Part shown: one piece after another, positions 28,757 through 37,304 of the stretch
How the letters are laid out: every line of letters starts with the position of its first letter
How positions within the stretch are numbered: the first letter of the stretch is position 1
Source of the DNA: Methylobacterium persicinum
GTDB lineage: Bacteria > Pseudomonadota > Alphaproteobacteria > Rhizobiales > Beijerinckiaceae
Direction of reading: 5' to 3'
DNA length: 64,000 bases
NCBI RefSeq assembly: GCF_022179525.1
Contig: NZ_BPQX01000016.1
Location: forward strand, 27,400-91,399
Notes under the pieces: model-generated
Database searches by the model: none
Told to the model about the DNA's origin: nothing
What the model saw: only the letters and a program-made list of their open reading frames with translations
Translations under genes and position numbers: made by a program

Positions 28757-31700
28757 ATGGAATTCAAGCAGGGAGTCTCGCTCGCCGCGCTCGCCTTGGC
28801 GGCGTTCGGCGTATCCGCCGCGCAGGCGCAGACCGTCAACACCACACCGTCCAACGTCAACGTGCTGAACCTGCTGAGCCCGTTCCTGAGCCTGAACGGG
28901 ACTCAGGTCGGCCAGCAGACCCTCCAGCTCAACCTGACGCAGGCCATCGCCCAGAATCAGGGCGCCTCGGTCGCGGACCAGCAGAAGGCGATCAGCGATA
29001 AGGCGCTGCCGGGCAGCGCGGCCTTCGCGACGACGATCACCCTTGCCAACGGCACGAGGATCAATCTCGGCCCGGCCGACAACCTCGCCGGCGGCCTGCC
29101 CGCCCAGACGCCCCAGAGCGCGGGCGGCCTGCAGCCGCTGCAGCCGGTGGGCGGCCTCGGTCCCCAGCTCGGCGCCATCTACCAGACCGGCATCCGCGCC
29201 AGCACCGGCAATACCGGCCCGCTGACGGCGACCTTCAACCTGCTGAACCAAGCCTACACCGTCTTCAGCGCCGATCTCGGCGTGGCGAAGAACTACTTCG
29301 CCAACGGTGCGGCCACCAACCCGAGCACCACGCCCGCCGGCTATGTGCCGGTCCCGGCCGTGGCCCCCGCCGGCTACACCCTGCCCACCGGGCCCTACAC
29401 CATCCCGGCCGGGTCGCCCGCGGGCGCGGCCGGCACCACCGGCACCCTGCCGAACCGCTACGACAGCGTCCTCGACCTCGCCTACGGCGTGCGCAACACC
29501 CAGGCCAACCAGGATGTCTACGGCTCGTCGCGGCCGATCCAGGTGGCGCAGAGCCAGTACAACGTCTTCGACCCGACGGCGCTGAGCGGGATCGCCACCA
29601 ACCCGTCCTTCCCGAGCGGGCACACGCAGTACGCCTTCACGGACGGCTACCTGCTGGCGATGCTGGTACCGCAGCAATACCAGAACATGCTCCTGCGGGC
29701 GTCGGACTACGCCAACAGCCGCATCGTGCTGGGCGTGCACTACCCCCTCGACATCATCGCCTCGCGGGCCTTCTCGGCCTACGACCTCGCCCAGGCCTTC
29801 ACGAACCCGGCCTACATCAACAACGCGGCGACCACCGGCACGGCGATCAACATGCCGAGCCTGTTCACCGCGGCCCAGGCCGAACTGCAGACCTACCTCT
29901 CGGCCCAGTGCGGCAACACCGTCGCGGCCTGCGCGGCGAGCACCGCCAACACCACCAACAATCCCTACCTGCCCTCGGCGGCCAACCAGGCGCTCTATCA
30001 GGCGCGCATGACCTACGGCCTGCCGACTCTGTCCTACGCCCAGGCTCCCCGGGAGCAGGCGCCGGCCGGCGGCCCGGATGCCTCCATCCTGCTCGCCACC
30101 CTCTACGGCGGCTCGACCACCGCCGCGAAGACCCTCGCCCCCAACGGCGGCCTCTACGGGCAGCTCACCACGGGCACGATCAACCAGATCATCGTGAACA
30201 CCGAGAGCAACGCGCTCACCGCCTTCTACGGGTCGGCGCTGAGCTACTGGGCCCGCCTCGACCTCTACTCCGCCGCCGGCTACTTCGGGAACGTCACCGG
30301 GACCCTGGCGATGGATCCCACCGACCGGCTGAACACCGGCGCGAGCATCGGCAGCGGCGGCGCGCTCTACGCCAACGGCACGATCGGCGGTACGGTCATC
30401 GTCAACGGCGGCGGCCTCCTCGGCGGCACGGGCACGGTGGGTGGCCTTGCGGCGCTTTCCGGCGGCACGGTGGCGCCGGGCAACTCCATCGGCACCCTGA
30501 ACGTGGCTGGCAACGCCACCTTCCTGCCGGGCTCGGTCTATCAGGTCGAGGCCAACGCCGCCGGCCAGTCCGACCGGCTGGCGGTCTCGGGGACCGCGAC
30601 CCTCGCCGGCGGAACGGTGCAGGTGCTGGCCCAGTCCGGCACCTACAATCCGCGCACCCAGTACGCGATCCTCAACGCCACTGGGGGCGTGTCCGGGCAG
30701 TTCTCGGGCGTAACCTCGAACTTCGCCTTCCTGACTCCGACGCTGCGCTACCAGCCGACCGAGGTCGACCTGACGCTGACCCGCAACGACGTGGCGTTCT
30801 CCTCCATCGCCACCACCCGCAACGCCGCGGCGACCGCCAACGCGATCCAGGCGGGCGGTCCGGGCACGGGCGTCTACGCCGCCACGGTCGGGCTCACGAC
30901 GCCGGAGGCCCAGGGCGCCTTCCGGGTCCTGGCCGGCGACATCCACGGCTCGACCGTGTCCTCGTCCTACGAGACCGCCTTCTTCGTCCGTGAGGCGATC
31001 CTCGACCGGCTGCGCTGGGGCACCACCCCCGGCTCCGCGGACGGCCTGAGCTTCGGCAACCTGCCGGCGAGCTACACCGCCGACCTGCCCTCCCGCCGGC
31101 CGGTGATCTCCTCCGTGCCGGTGAAGACCCTCGACCCGACCGTGGTCGGCGTCTGGGGCCAGGGCTTCGGCGCCTTCGGCAGCGCCTCGTCGGGCGGGAA
31201 CGCCTTCGGCCTCGACCGGACCCTGGCGGGCTTCGCCGCGGGCCTCGACGTGCGGCTGCCGAGCGGCTTCAAGCTCGGCGTGGTCGGCGGCTACACCGAG
31301 AACACCCTGGACACGACCGGCCGGTTCGAATCGGCGACCGTGACGAGCGGGTTCGGCGGCGTCTACGGCGGCTACGAGCTCGGACCGGTCTCGGTGCGGC
31401 TCGGCGCGGTCTACGCGGATGAGTCCCTGCGCACCCGGCGCACGGTGATCTTCCCCGGCGTGGCGGATACGCCCTCGGGCCGCTACGGCGGCTACACGGT
31501 GCAGGGCTTCGGCGAGATCGGTTACCGCTTCTTCATGGGCGAGCCGGCCCCGGCGGTGCTGGTGTCGAAGGGGGCGGTGGTCCAGCCGGTGCAGCCGGCC
31601 CTGTCCTACATCGAGCCCTTCGTCGGCGGCGCCTATGTCGGCATCCACCGGGACGGCTTCGCCGAGACCGGCGGCGTGGCGGCCCTGACCGGCCTCGCCC

Positions 31701-32026
31701 GGGACTACGACCTCGGCGCCATGACGGTGGGTGTCCGCGGGCAGACGGCCTTCGACTTCGGCCTCGGCCTGCCGCTCTCCGCCCATGCCCTGCTCGGCTA
31801 CCGCCGGGCCTTCGGGGATGTGGTGCCGAAGGCGCTCCTGTCCTTCGGGACCGGCCCGACCTTCCTGTCCGCGGGCGTTCCGATCGACCGTGATGCGGTG
31901 GTGGCGGAGGTCGGCCTCGACCTGCGCGTCGGCCCCAACACGACGCTGGGCGTGGCCTATACCGGCCAAACCGGCTCCCGCGCCCAGGACCAGGCCGTGA
32001 AGGGCAATTTCACCTACCGGTTCTGA
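28757..32026 (+). CDS. PAP2 acid phosphatase fused to an autotransporter
   Basis: 1089 residues. A signal peptide (about 1-27) is followed by a PAP2/class A acid phosphatase domain at about 130-370. Its PSGH motif is at about 285 and SRIVLGVHYPLD (SRx5HxxxD) at about 320; the first motif reads QDVYGSSRP, with Gln at the usual Lys position. Residues about 540-640 are a Gly/Thr/Val-rich beta-helix passenger of the autotransporter-associated repeat type. The last 290 residues form a beta-barrel ending in the terminal Phe signature (FTYRF). It is predicted to display a phosphatase on the cell surface. ATG 28757 was preferred over the TTG 12 bases upstream. Confidence 0.9.
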   Translation: MEFKQGVSLAALALAAFGVSAAQAQTVNTTPSNVNVLNLLSPFLSLNGTQVGQQTLQLNLTQAIAQNQGASVADQQKAISDKALPGSAAFATTITLANGTRINLGPADNLAGGLPAQTPQSAGGLQPLQPVGGLGPQLGAIYQTGIRASTGNTGPLTATFNLLNQAYTVFSADLGVAKNYFANGAATNPSTTPAGYVPVPAVAPAGYTLPTGPYTIPAGSPAGAAGTTGTLPNRYDSVLDLAYGVRNTQANQDVYGSSRPIQVAQSQYNVFDPTALSGIATNPSFPSGHTQYAFTDGYLLAMLVPQQYQNMLLRASDYANSRIVLGVHYPLDIIASRAFSAYDLAQAFTNPAYINNAATTGTAINMPSLFTAAQAELQTYLSAQCGNTVAACAASTANTTNNPYLPSAANQALYQARMTYGLPTLSYAQAPREQAPAGGPDASILLATLYGGSTTAAKTLAPNGGLYGQLTTGTINQIIVNTESNALTAFYGSALSYWARLDLYSAAGYFGNVTGTLAMDPTDRLNTGASIGSGGALYANGTIGGTVIVNGGGLLGGTGTVGGLAALSGGTVAPGNSIGTLNVAGNATFLPGSVYQVEANAAGQSDRLAVSGTATLAGGTVQVLAQSGTYNPRTQYAILNATGGVSGQFSGVTSNFAFLTPTLRYQPTEVDLTLTRNDVAFSSIATTRNAAATANAIQAGGPGTGVYAATVGLTTPEAQGAFRVLAGDIHGSTVSSSYETAFFVREAILDRLRWGTTPGSADGLSFGNLPASYTADLPSRRPVISSVPVKTLDPTVVGVWGQGFGAFGSASSGGNAFGLDRTLAGFAAGLDVRLPSGFKLGVVGGYTENTLDTTGRFESATVTSGFGGVYGGYELGPVSVRLGAVYADESLRTRRTVIFPGVADTPSGRYGGYTVQGFGEIGYRFFMGEPAPAVLVSKGAVVQPVQPALSYIEPFVGGAYVGIHRDGFAETGGVAALTGLARDYDLGAMTVGVRGQTAFDFGLGLPLSAHALLGYRRAFGDVVPKALLSFGTGPTFLSAGVPIDRDAVVAEVGLDLRVGPNTTLGVAYTGQTGSRAQDQAVKGNFTYRF

Positions 32027-32035
32027 TCACCACCT

Positions 32036-32057
32036 CCCCTCCCCTCGCGGGGAGGGG
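32036..32057 (+). terminator. GC hairpin after the autotransporter gene
   Basis: Perfect 9-base arms CCCCTCCCC and GGGGAGGGG around TCGC lie 10 bases past the stop codon. No T-run follows. It is related to the hairpin at 21863-21890. Confidence 0.6.
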
Positions 32058-32111
32058 AAGCCGGCCATCGGGCTGTTGCACGCCCGATGGCCGATGATGT
32101 TTTCTCCTGTC

Positions 32112-32171
32112 CTCGTCCACATCCTGAGGCGCCCGCAGAGGCGGCTATCGCCGCACCCCAGGATGAGGTGA
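32112..32171. repeat. Degenerate repeat, family B
   Basis: CATCCTGAGGCGCCCGCAG on the left and CAGGATGAGG on the right match the ends of the better-preserved element at 49059-49167. The centre is shortened and diverged. Confidence 0.6.
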
Positions 32172-32208
32172 GAGGGAGAGATCCGCGTCGTCCTGAGACG
32201 TCCGCCGC

Positions 32209-32241
32209 CCTGGATCGCTTCGCTGACGCTTGCAAAGACGG
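32209..32241. repeat. Half copy of REP-like family A
   Basis: CCTGGATCGCTTCGCTGACG, continuing to CTTGCAAAGACGG, matches the right arm of the palindrome at 37894-37926. No left arm is present. Confidence 0.65.
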
Positions 32242-32290
32242 AGAGGGTGATAGACCCCGCTCGATCCCCGAAGACCGGGAACGGCAGCCC

Positions 32291-33508
32291 CTACTTCGCG
32301 ATCATCGGGCAGCCGCCCTCGCTCATCGGGCGGAAGGCTTGGTCGGCGGGGATGGTCTCGAGCACCTTGTAGAGGTCCCACTCGCCCTTCGATTCGGAGG
32401 GCGCCTTGGCCTCGAACAGGTACATCGGGTGGATCTTGCGGCCGTCCGGCCGAATCGTCCCCTTGCCGAAGAGGGGGTCGTCGGTGGGGATCTCCTTCAT
32501 CTTGGCGACCACCGCCGCGCCGTCCTTGGCCGAGTGCAGGGCCTCCACCGCCTTCAGGTAATGGAGCGTGCTGGCATACACGCCGGCTTGGTAGGAGGTC
32601 GGCTTCTTGCCTGGCATCTTCGTCTCGAACCGCGCCGCGAACGCCCGGGTGGCCTCGTTCAGATCCCAGTAGAACGACGCCGTGAACTGAAGGCCCTGGG
32701 CTACGTCGAGGCCCAGGGAGTGCACGTCCGTGATGGCGATGAGCAGCGCCGCGAGCTGCTGCCCACCCTGGCGGATGCCGAATTCATGAGCTTGCTTGAT
32801 GGCGTTGGCCGCATCGAGGCCCGCATCGGCGAGCCCGATCACCTGCGCCCCCGAGGCCTGGGCCTGGAGCAGGAACGAGGAGAAATCAGGGTTCGGGAAG
32901 GGAGTGCGCACCCCGCCCACCACCTTGCCGCCGTTCTTCTCCACCACCGCCTTGGTGTCGCGCTCGAGGGCCAGCCCGAAGGCATAGTCGGCGGTGATGA
33001 AGTACCAGCTCTTGCCGCCCCGTTTCAGCAGCGCCTTGCCGGTTCCGTTGGCGAGCGCCGCCGTGTCATAGGTCCAGTGGACGGTATTCGGCGTGCAGGC
33101 CGGGCCCGTCAGGTCTGCGGTGCCGCCCCCGGAATTCACGAAGGCCTTGTTCTTCTCCTTGGTGATCTGCGCGATGGCGAGCGCCACGGAGGAGGTCGGC
33201 ACGTCGAAAATCGCATCGACGCCGTCGCGGTCGTACCATTGCCGGGCGATGGACGCGCCGACATCGGGCTTGTTCTGGTGGTCGGCGGCGATGACCTCGA
33301 CCTTGAGACCGTGCGCCTCCGGCTGAAAATCCTCCACGGCCATCCGCGCCGCCACGGCGGAACCCTCGCCGGTGGAGTCGAAGTAGACGCCGGATCGGTC
33401 GTTCATCACGCCGATCTTCACCGGCACGAGGTCGGCGGCGCGTGAAGGCGCAGCATGGAGCGCGCCGAGGAGGGCAAGGGCCCCCGCGGCGAGGTGTCGG
33501 ACCGGCAT
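32291..33508 (-). CDS. Orphan branched-chain amino acid-type (LivK-like) binding protein
   Basis: 405 residues. A signal peptide at about 1-24 ends PSRAAD, then the Leu/Ile/Val-binding fold begins VKIGVMNDRSGVYFDSTGEG. Typical later landmarks are VDAIFDVPTSSVALAI, WYFITADYAFG and the HPMYLFEAK end. This family binds amino acids, amides, urea or aromatic acids in the periplasm for a Liv-type importer. No permease or ATPase is adjacent, so it must share a transporter or serve as a sensor. Its mRNA leader contains a hairpin, CCCGTCCCG-TTCGT-CGGGGCGGG, near 33537-33559. Confidence 0.88.
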   Translation of the reverse strand: MPVRHLAAGALALLGALHAAPSRAADLVPVKIGVMNDRSGVYFDSTGEGSAVAARMAVEDFQPEAHGLKVEVIAADHQNKPDVGASIARQWYDRDGVDAIFDVPTSSVALAIAQITKEKNKAFVNSGGGTADLTGPACTPNTVHWTYDTAALANGTGKALLKRGGKSWYFITADYAFGLALERDTKAVVEKNGGKVVGGVRTPFPNPDFSSFLLQAQASGAQVIGLADAGLDAANAIKQAHEFGIRQGGQQLAALLIAITDVHSLGLDVAQGLQFTASFYWDLNEATRAFAARFETKMPGKKPTSYQAGVYASTLHYLKAVEALHSAKDGAAVVAKMKEIPTDDPLFGKGTIRPDGRKIHPMYLFEAKAPSESKGEWDLYKVLETIPADQAFRPMSEGGCPMIAK

Positions 33509-33798
33509 CTGTCTCTCTCCCTGTCAGGTCTGCGGTCCCGTCCCGTTCGTCGGGGCGGGTTGGCAGGCCGGGAGCAAGGTAGCCGCACCGCTTTCGGCTG
33601 CCTACGGGCGGTCCGTGAGGATCGCAGCGATGCGTCAGGGGTCTTTGCGGGCGGCCGCCCGTCTGCCCAAACTCGCCCTACGCGAACGAGCGGCACAAGC
33701 TCCCGGCACAGGGGGGCGGGCGATCCTCATCGACCCGCAGTCGCCCTGCCCGGGAGATCGGAGGCGACGCCCGCGGCCCTGCCGATTCCGTTGCCGGG

Positions 33799-34677
33799 CT
33801 ATCCTCCCAGCCCCAGGATCCCCCGGGCCTCGTCCGGCGTGGCGGGTTCCCGGTCGATATGGGCGAGGAGGCTCACCGCCTTCTCCACCAGGGCCGCGTT
33901 GCTCGGCGCGAGCTGCCCGCGGGACAGGTAGAGGTTGTCCTCCAGGCCGACCCTGACATGCCCGCCCATCCCGGCCGCGACGGCGAGCATCGGGAACTCG
34001 GCCCGGCCGATGCCGAAGGCGGACCAGACTGCATCCTCCGGCAGCCGCGAGCGCATCGCCACCAGGGTCTCCGGCGTCGCCGGGGCGCCCCAGGGGATGC
34101 CGAGGCAGAGCTGGAACAGGGGCGGCCGGGCGAGATGCCCCTCGGCGATGAGATGACGGGCGAGTTCGATATGGCCGAGGTCGAACACCTCGATCTCCGG
34201 CTTCGTCCCCGCCGCGCGGATCGCCTGCGCCATCGCCCGCAGGTGCGAGGGGATGTTCAGGAACAGGTGCTCGCCGAAATTCATCGTCGCGATGTCGAGG
34301 GTGCAGATCTCCGGTCGCAACGCCGAGACATGCCGGGTGCGCGCCTCCGGCGACACGAAGGTGGTGCCGGGGCCCGCCACGGCCGGGTCCGCCTCACCCG
34401 GTACGAAGCGTCCGCCCGCCCCCGTCGTGAGGTTGAGGATGACCGACCCGTTCCTCTCTCGGATGCGCTCCACCACCTCCCGGTAGTGGTCGAATTCCAT
34501 GCTGGGCGCCCCCGTCTCGGGGTCGCGAACATGGATGTGGACGATGGCGGCCCCCGCTGCGGCGGCGTCCAGGGCCGATTCGGCGATGGCTTTCGGGCTC
34601 ACCGGCACCGCCGGGTTCTTCTTCGGCGTGTCGAAGGAACCGGTGAGTGCGCAGGTCACGATGGTCTTGTCGGCCAA
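33799..34677 (-). CDS. BKACE (3-keto-5-aminohexanoate cleavage) family protein
   Basis: 292 residues from a TTG start at 34677, chosen because GGGAGGA lies 6 bases upstream and the protein begins MADKTIVTCALTGS as in the family. The zinc-binding HIH is at about 47-49 (AAIVHIHVRDPETG), and SxxxTT, EIEVFDLGHI and GGHVRVGLEDN follow the BKACE/DUF849 pattern. These enzymes condense beta-keto acids with acetyl-CoA or an acyl-CoA; the substrate is usually set by context. The only nearby catabolic hint is the LivK-type binding protein gene downstream. Confidence 0.88.
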   Translation of the reverse strand: MADKTIVTCALTGSFDTPKKNPAVPVSPKAIAESALDAAAAGAAIVHIHVRDPETGAPSMEFDHYREVVERIRERNGSVILNLTTGAGGRFVPGEADPAVAGPGTTFVSPEARTRHVSALRPEICTLDIATMNFGEHLFLNIPSHLRAMAQAIRAAGTKPEIEVFDLGHIELARHLIAEGHLARPPLFQLCLGIPWGAPATPETLVAMRSRLPEDAVWSAFGIGRAEFPMLAVAAGMGGHVRVGLEDNLYLSRGQLAPSNAALVEKAVSLLAHIDREPATPDEARGILGLGG

Positions 34678-34985
34678 GTTGCGTCCTCCCTTGTCTTGTT
34701 GTGGCGTCGCCCCGACGCTTACGCCCGGCCGCCGGGCGAGACCATTGCTGGGCGGGACATTCTCCCGCCATCGAAGCCCATCCATCTGCCCGCCTCGCCC
34801 GACATTCGTCCCCGCCACATGCCGGGTTTCAGCCTAGAGTTGAGTATTCAAGCCTGTATTCATAACTATTAAAACCTAATATAGGCGATTGTTCTTGACA
34901 ACGTTGGGAATCGGCGGTTTGCCTGCACCGCGCTGAATCGAGAGCCGCCACGTATTGGCGGCCTATTCAGCGGCTGGGGCTTTCC
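34678..34985. other. Divergent intergenic region with AT-rich core and structured leader
   Basis: 308 bases between the BKACE gene (minus) and the outer-membrane gene (plus). About 34840-34900 is AT-rich with a TTGACA at 34895-34900 that could be a -35 box, but no good -10 follows. The downstream part holds the nested inverted repeat listed separately. Confidence 0.5.
34931..34972 (+). promoter_or_regulatory. Nested inverted repeat just before the redox-cluster start codon
   Basis: Outer arms CGCTGAAT (34931-34938) and ATTCAGCG (34965-34972) are perfect. An inner perfect stem GCCGCCA-CGTAT-TGGCGGC lies at 34944-34962. It ends 13 bases before the ATG at 34986, so as RNA it would form a two-tier hairpin beside the ribosome site; as DNA it could be an operator. 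Confidence 0.65.
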
Positions 34986-35867
34986 ATGAGACGCAAGTTC
35001 GTCGCGGCGGCGGCCGCTTTCGTGTGCCTGTGCGCGCCGTCATTTGCCGGAGAACCTTTGTTCAGCCGCGTCTATACGACGGATACCGAACCAGCGGGGC
35101 ATATTGAGATCGAGCAGGTCGTGCGAAACCGCAACAGCCGGAGCATGGGCACCTACAATGCCTTCGATTTCCGGACCGAATTCGAGATCGGCGTCACCGA
35201 CGACTTCCAGGCCTCGCTCTACGTCAATAACCTGATGATGCATGCCAAGGGCGCGCCGGACGACGACGATCCCCTCGGCGCCACCGGCTTCCGCCGCACC
35301 GGCACCTATTTCCAGGGGCTGTCGATGGAGTTCATCTATCGCCTCTACAGCCCTTACAAGGACGGCTTCGGCCTCGCCTTCTATCTGGAGCCGGAATTCG
35401 GCGCCCATGACCTGCATGACGGTCTGGCCTATAGTGGGACGGTGGGCGGCGAGTACCGCATCATCTTTCAGAAGAACTTCTTGGACGATCAGCTGATCTT
35501 CACATACAACCTCGTGCTCGAGACCGAGGGGATCCGCTTCAAGGGCGAGAAACGGTATACCGGCGAGCTGGATTTTAACAACGAGGTCGGCTTGGCCTAT
35601 CGCTTCGCGCCGAACTGGTTCGCGGGGATCGAGGGGCGCAACCACAACGAATACGGGCAATTCCACAAGTTCGAGCATTCGGTCTACTGGGCCGGCCCGG
35701 CGATCCACTACGGTGGGGAGCGGTTCTGGGCGACGCTCGGATACCTGCGGCAGGTCTATGGTTCGCCCCACGGGATCGACGAGAACGGTACGCCCGTCGG
35801 CAGGAACCTGTTCCTGCGCTCCCACGAGCGCAACGAGATCACGCTGAAGGTCGGCTACGCCTTCTGA
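34986..35867 (+). CDS. Outer-membrane-like beta-rich protein (DUF6662 type)
   Basis: 293 residues. A signal peptide (about 1-21, ending SFAGE) is followed by alternating hydrophobic/polar strands with many aromatic residues throughout, ending in KVGYAF with a terminal Phe, as in beta-barrels. Strand-like pairs include TEFEIGVTDDFQASLYVNN, MEFIYRLYS and GLAYRFAPNWFAGIEGR. I recall this pattern as the DUF6662 family, with moderate certainty. It heads a cluster with an FMN-binding protein, ApbE and a membrane protein, so it may be the outer-membrane part of a redox route or a channel for its substrate. Confidence 0.7.
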   Translation: MRRKFVAAAAAFVCLCAPSFAGEPLFSRVYTTDTEPAGHIEIEQVVRNRNSRSMGTYNAFDFRTEFEIGVTDDFQASLYVNNLMMHAKGAPDDDDPLGATGFRRTGTYFQGLSMEFIYRLYSPYKDGFGLAFYLEPEFGAHDLHDGLAYSGTVGGEYRIIFQKNFLDDQLIFTYNLVLETEGIRFKGEKRYTGELDFNNEVGLAYRFAPNWFAGIEGRNHNEYGQFHKFEHSVYWAGPAIHYGGERFWATLGYLRQVYGSPHGIDENGTPVGRNLFLRSHERNEITLKVGYAF

Positions 35868-35926
35868 GGCCGTCCTCCGAGGTGTCCGCACGGGCCCCCC
35901 CGCGCTCCCGCTGCAAGGGTTCACCC

Positions 35927-36457
35927 ATGAAGCACAGCTTTGTCCTCCTCCCCGCGGCGGCCCTGTCCGTCGTGTGCACGGCGCCGGCCAGGGCCGCGGT
36001 GTATCTGACCCTCGCCGAAGCCCAGCGGATCCTGTTCCCCGGGGCGAGCCTCACGCCCGTCACCGTGGCTTTGTCCTCCGATCAGGTCGCCGCCATCGAG
36101 GCCGAATTGGGGGTGACCGTCCGCAATAGGCAGGTGCGGGCTTGGAAGGCGTCCACGGGGGGCTGGCTGATCGTCGACGAGGTGCTCGGCAAGCACGAGT
36201 TCATCCCCATCGCCCTGGCCATCGACCGGTCGGGGGCGGTGCGGGGCGTGGAGATCCTCGAATACCGGGAGAGCTACGGCGACGGGGTCCGCGAGGCCGG
36301 GTGGCGCGCCCAGTTCACCGGCAAGCGCCGGGGCGCGGCCCTGCGGCTCGGGGAGGACATCCGCAACATCTCCGGGGCGACGCTCTCGTCGCGCCATATC
36401 ACCGACGGCGTGAAGCGCCTGCTCACCACCTATGCCGTCGCGCTCGCCTCCGGTTGA
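35927..36457 (+). CDS. Periplasmic FMN-binding domain protein
   Basis: 176 residues from ATG 35927; an upstream in-frame GTG lacks a signal. The signal peptide at about 1-22 ends PARAAV. The FMN-binding domain at about 75-165 ends with the flavinylation motif SGATLSS (RNISGATLSSRHITDGV), whose Thr normally receives FMN through a phosphoester bond. It should carry covalent FMN in the periplasm. The next gene encodes ApbE, the enzyme that attaches it, and overlaps by 26 bases, which ties the pair together. Confidence 0.88.
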   Translation: MKHSFVLLPAAALSVVCTAPARAAVYLTLAEAQRILFPGASLTPVTVALSSDQVAAIEAELGVTVRNRQVRAWKASTGGWLIVDEVLGKHEFIPIALAIDRSGAVRGVEILEYRESYGDGVREAGWRAQFTGKRRGAALRLGEDIRNISGATLSSRHITDGVKRLLTTYAVALASG

Positions 36458-37304
36458 GCGGGCGCGGACCCTCCTTGGGACGATCGTGACAATCCGCGTA
36501 TGGGGCCAGCCGGCGGCCCAAGCCCACGGGGCGATCGACGCGGCCTTCGCCCGCATCACCCATGTGCACGACCGGATGAGCTTCCAGTGTCCCGGCAGCG
36601 ACGTGTCCCGTCTCAACCGGGCAGGCATCGGCGAGCGCCTGCGGATCGACCCCGAGACGGTTGCGGTCCTGAGGCAGGCGCAGGCCGTCGCCCGGGCCGC
36701 GCGGGGCGTGTTCGACCCCACGGTGGCAGGGGATCTCGTACGGGAGGGGCTTCTGCCGGCCCCGGCAGGTGCCCGGCCGCCCGATCCCCGGGCCACCTTC
36801 GACGATGTCGTGCTGGCGGAGGACGGGGTGGTCTCCCTGAGCCGCGCCCTGTGGCTCGACCTCAGCGGCATCGCCAAGGGCCATGCCGTGGACCGCGCCA
36901 TCGCGGCCCTGGCCGAGGCCGGGGTGACGGAGGCTTGCGTCAATGCCGGCGGCGACCTGCGCGCCATCGGCCGGGCCTGCCCGGTCGCCCTGCGCACGGG
37001 GTTTCCCGACGAGGCCCTCGCGGTGGTGACGCTCGAAGACGGCAGCCTCGCCAGCAGCGGTGGCCGGGCGGAGAGCAGGCATGCTGCCGCCGGTCAGCAT
37101 CGCAACGGGGTTCTGCGGATGCCGACGGTGCCGGGGCGTTTTGCCTGCGTCCTGGCGCAGACCTGTGCTGTGGCCGATGCCCTCACGAAAGTCGTGCTGG
37201 CTCTGGGGCTAGGTGCCGGAGACGTCCTCGCCGGGTTCGGCGCGACCGCCCATCTGCGCGAGCCGGACGGATCGTGGCACGCCCTCGGATGCGCCGCCGG
37301 ATGA
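36432..37304 (+). CDS. apbE: FAD:protein FMN transferase
   Basis: 290 residues. ApbE landmarks are LLGTIVTIRVWG at the N-terminus, the helical segment with FDPTV, DLSGIAKGHAVDRA at about 148-161, NAGGDLRAIG at about 178, and the metal-binding ADALTKVVLALG at about 248-259. It moves FMN from FAD to a Thr in the target. It lacks an obvious signal peptide or lipobox, unlike many periplasmic ApbE proteins, so export may depend on its short N-terminus or it acts in the cytoplasm. It overlaps the FMN protein gene and, by ATGA, the membrane gene. Confidence 0.92.
   Translation: MPSRSPPVERARTLLGTIVTIRVWGQPAAQAHGAIDAAFARITHVHDRMSFQCPGSDVSRLNRAGIGERLRIDPETVAVLRQAQAVARAARGVFDPTVAGDLVREGLLPAPAGARPPDPRATFDDVVLAEDGVVSLSRALWLDLSGIAKGHAVDRAIAALAEAGVTEACVNAGGDLRAIGRACPVALRTGFPDEALAVVTLEDGSLASSGGRAESRHAAAGQHRNGVLRMPTVPGRFACVLAQTCAVADALTKVVLALGLGAGDVLAGFGATAHLREPDGSWHALGCAAG

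Noticed and set aside
28709-31969. Open frame of over 1000 codons antisense to the PAP2-autotransporter gene
   Set aside because: Its protein is Arg/Gly/Ala-rich low complexity with no domain, as expected from a high-GC shadow frame; the sense strand has clear motifs, signal peptide and barrel.
33509-33798. Possible gene in the 290-base gap between the LivK-like and BKACE genes
   Set aside because: No frame with a ribosome site or family motif was found; only a hairpin in the leader of the binding protein gene.
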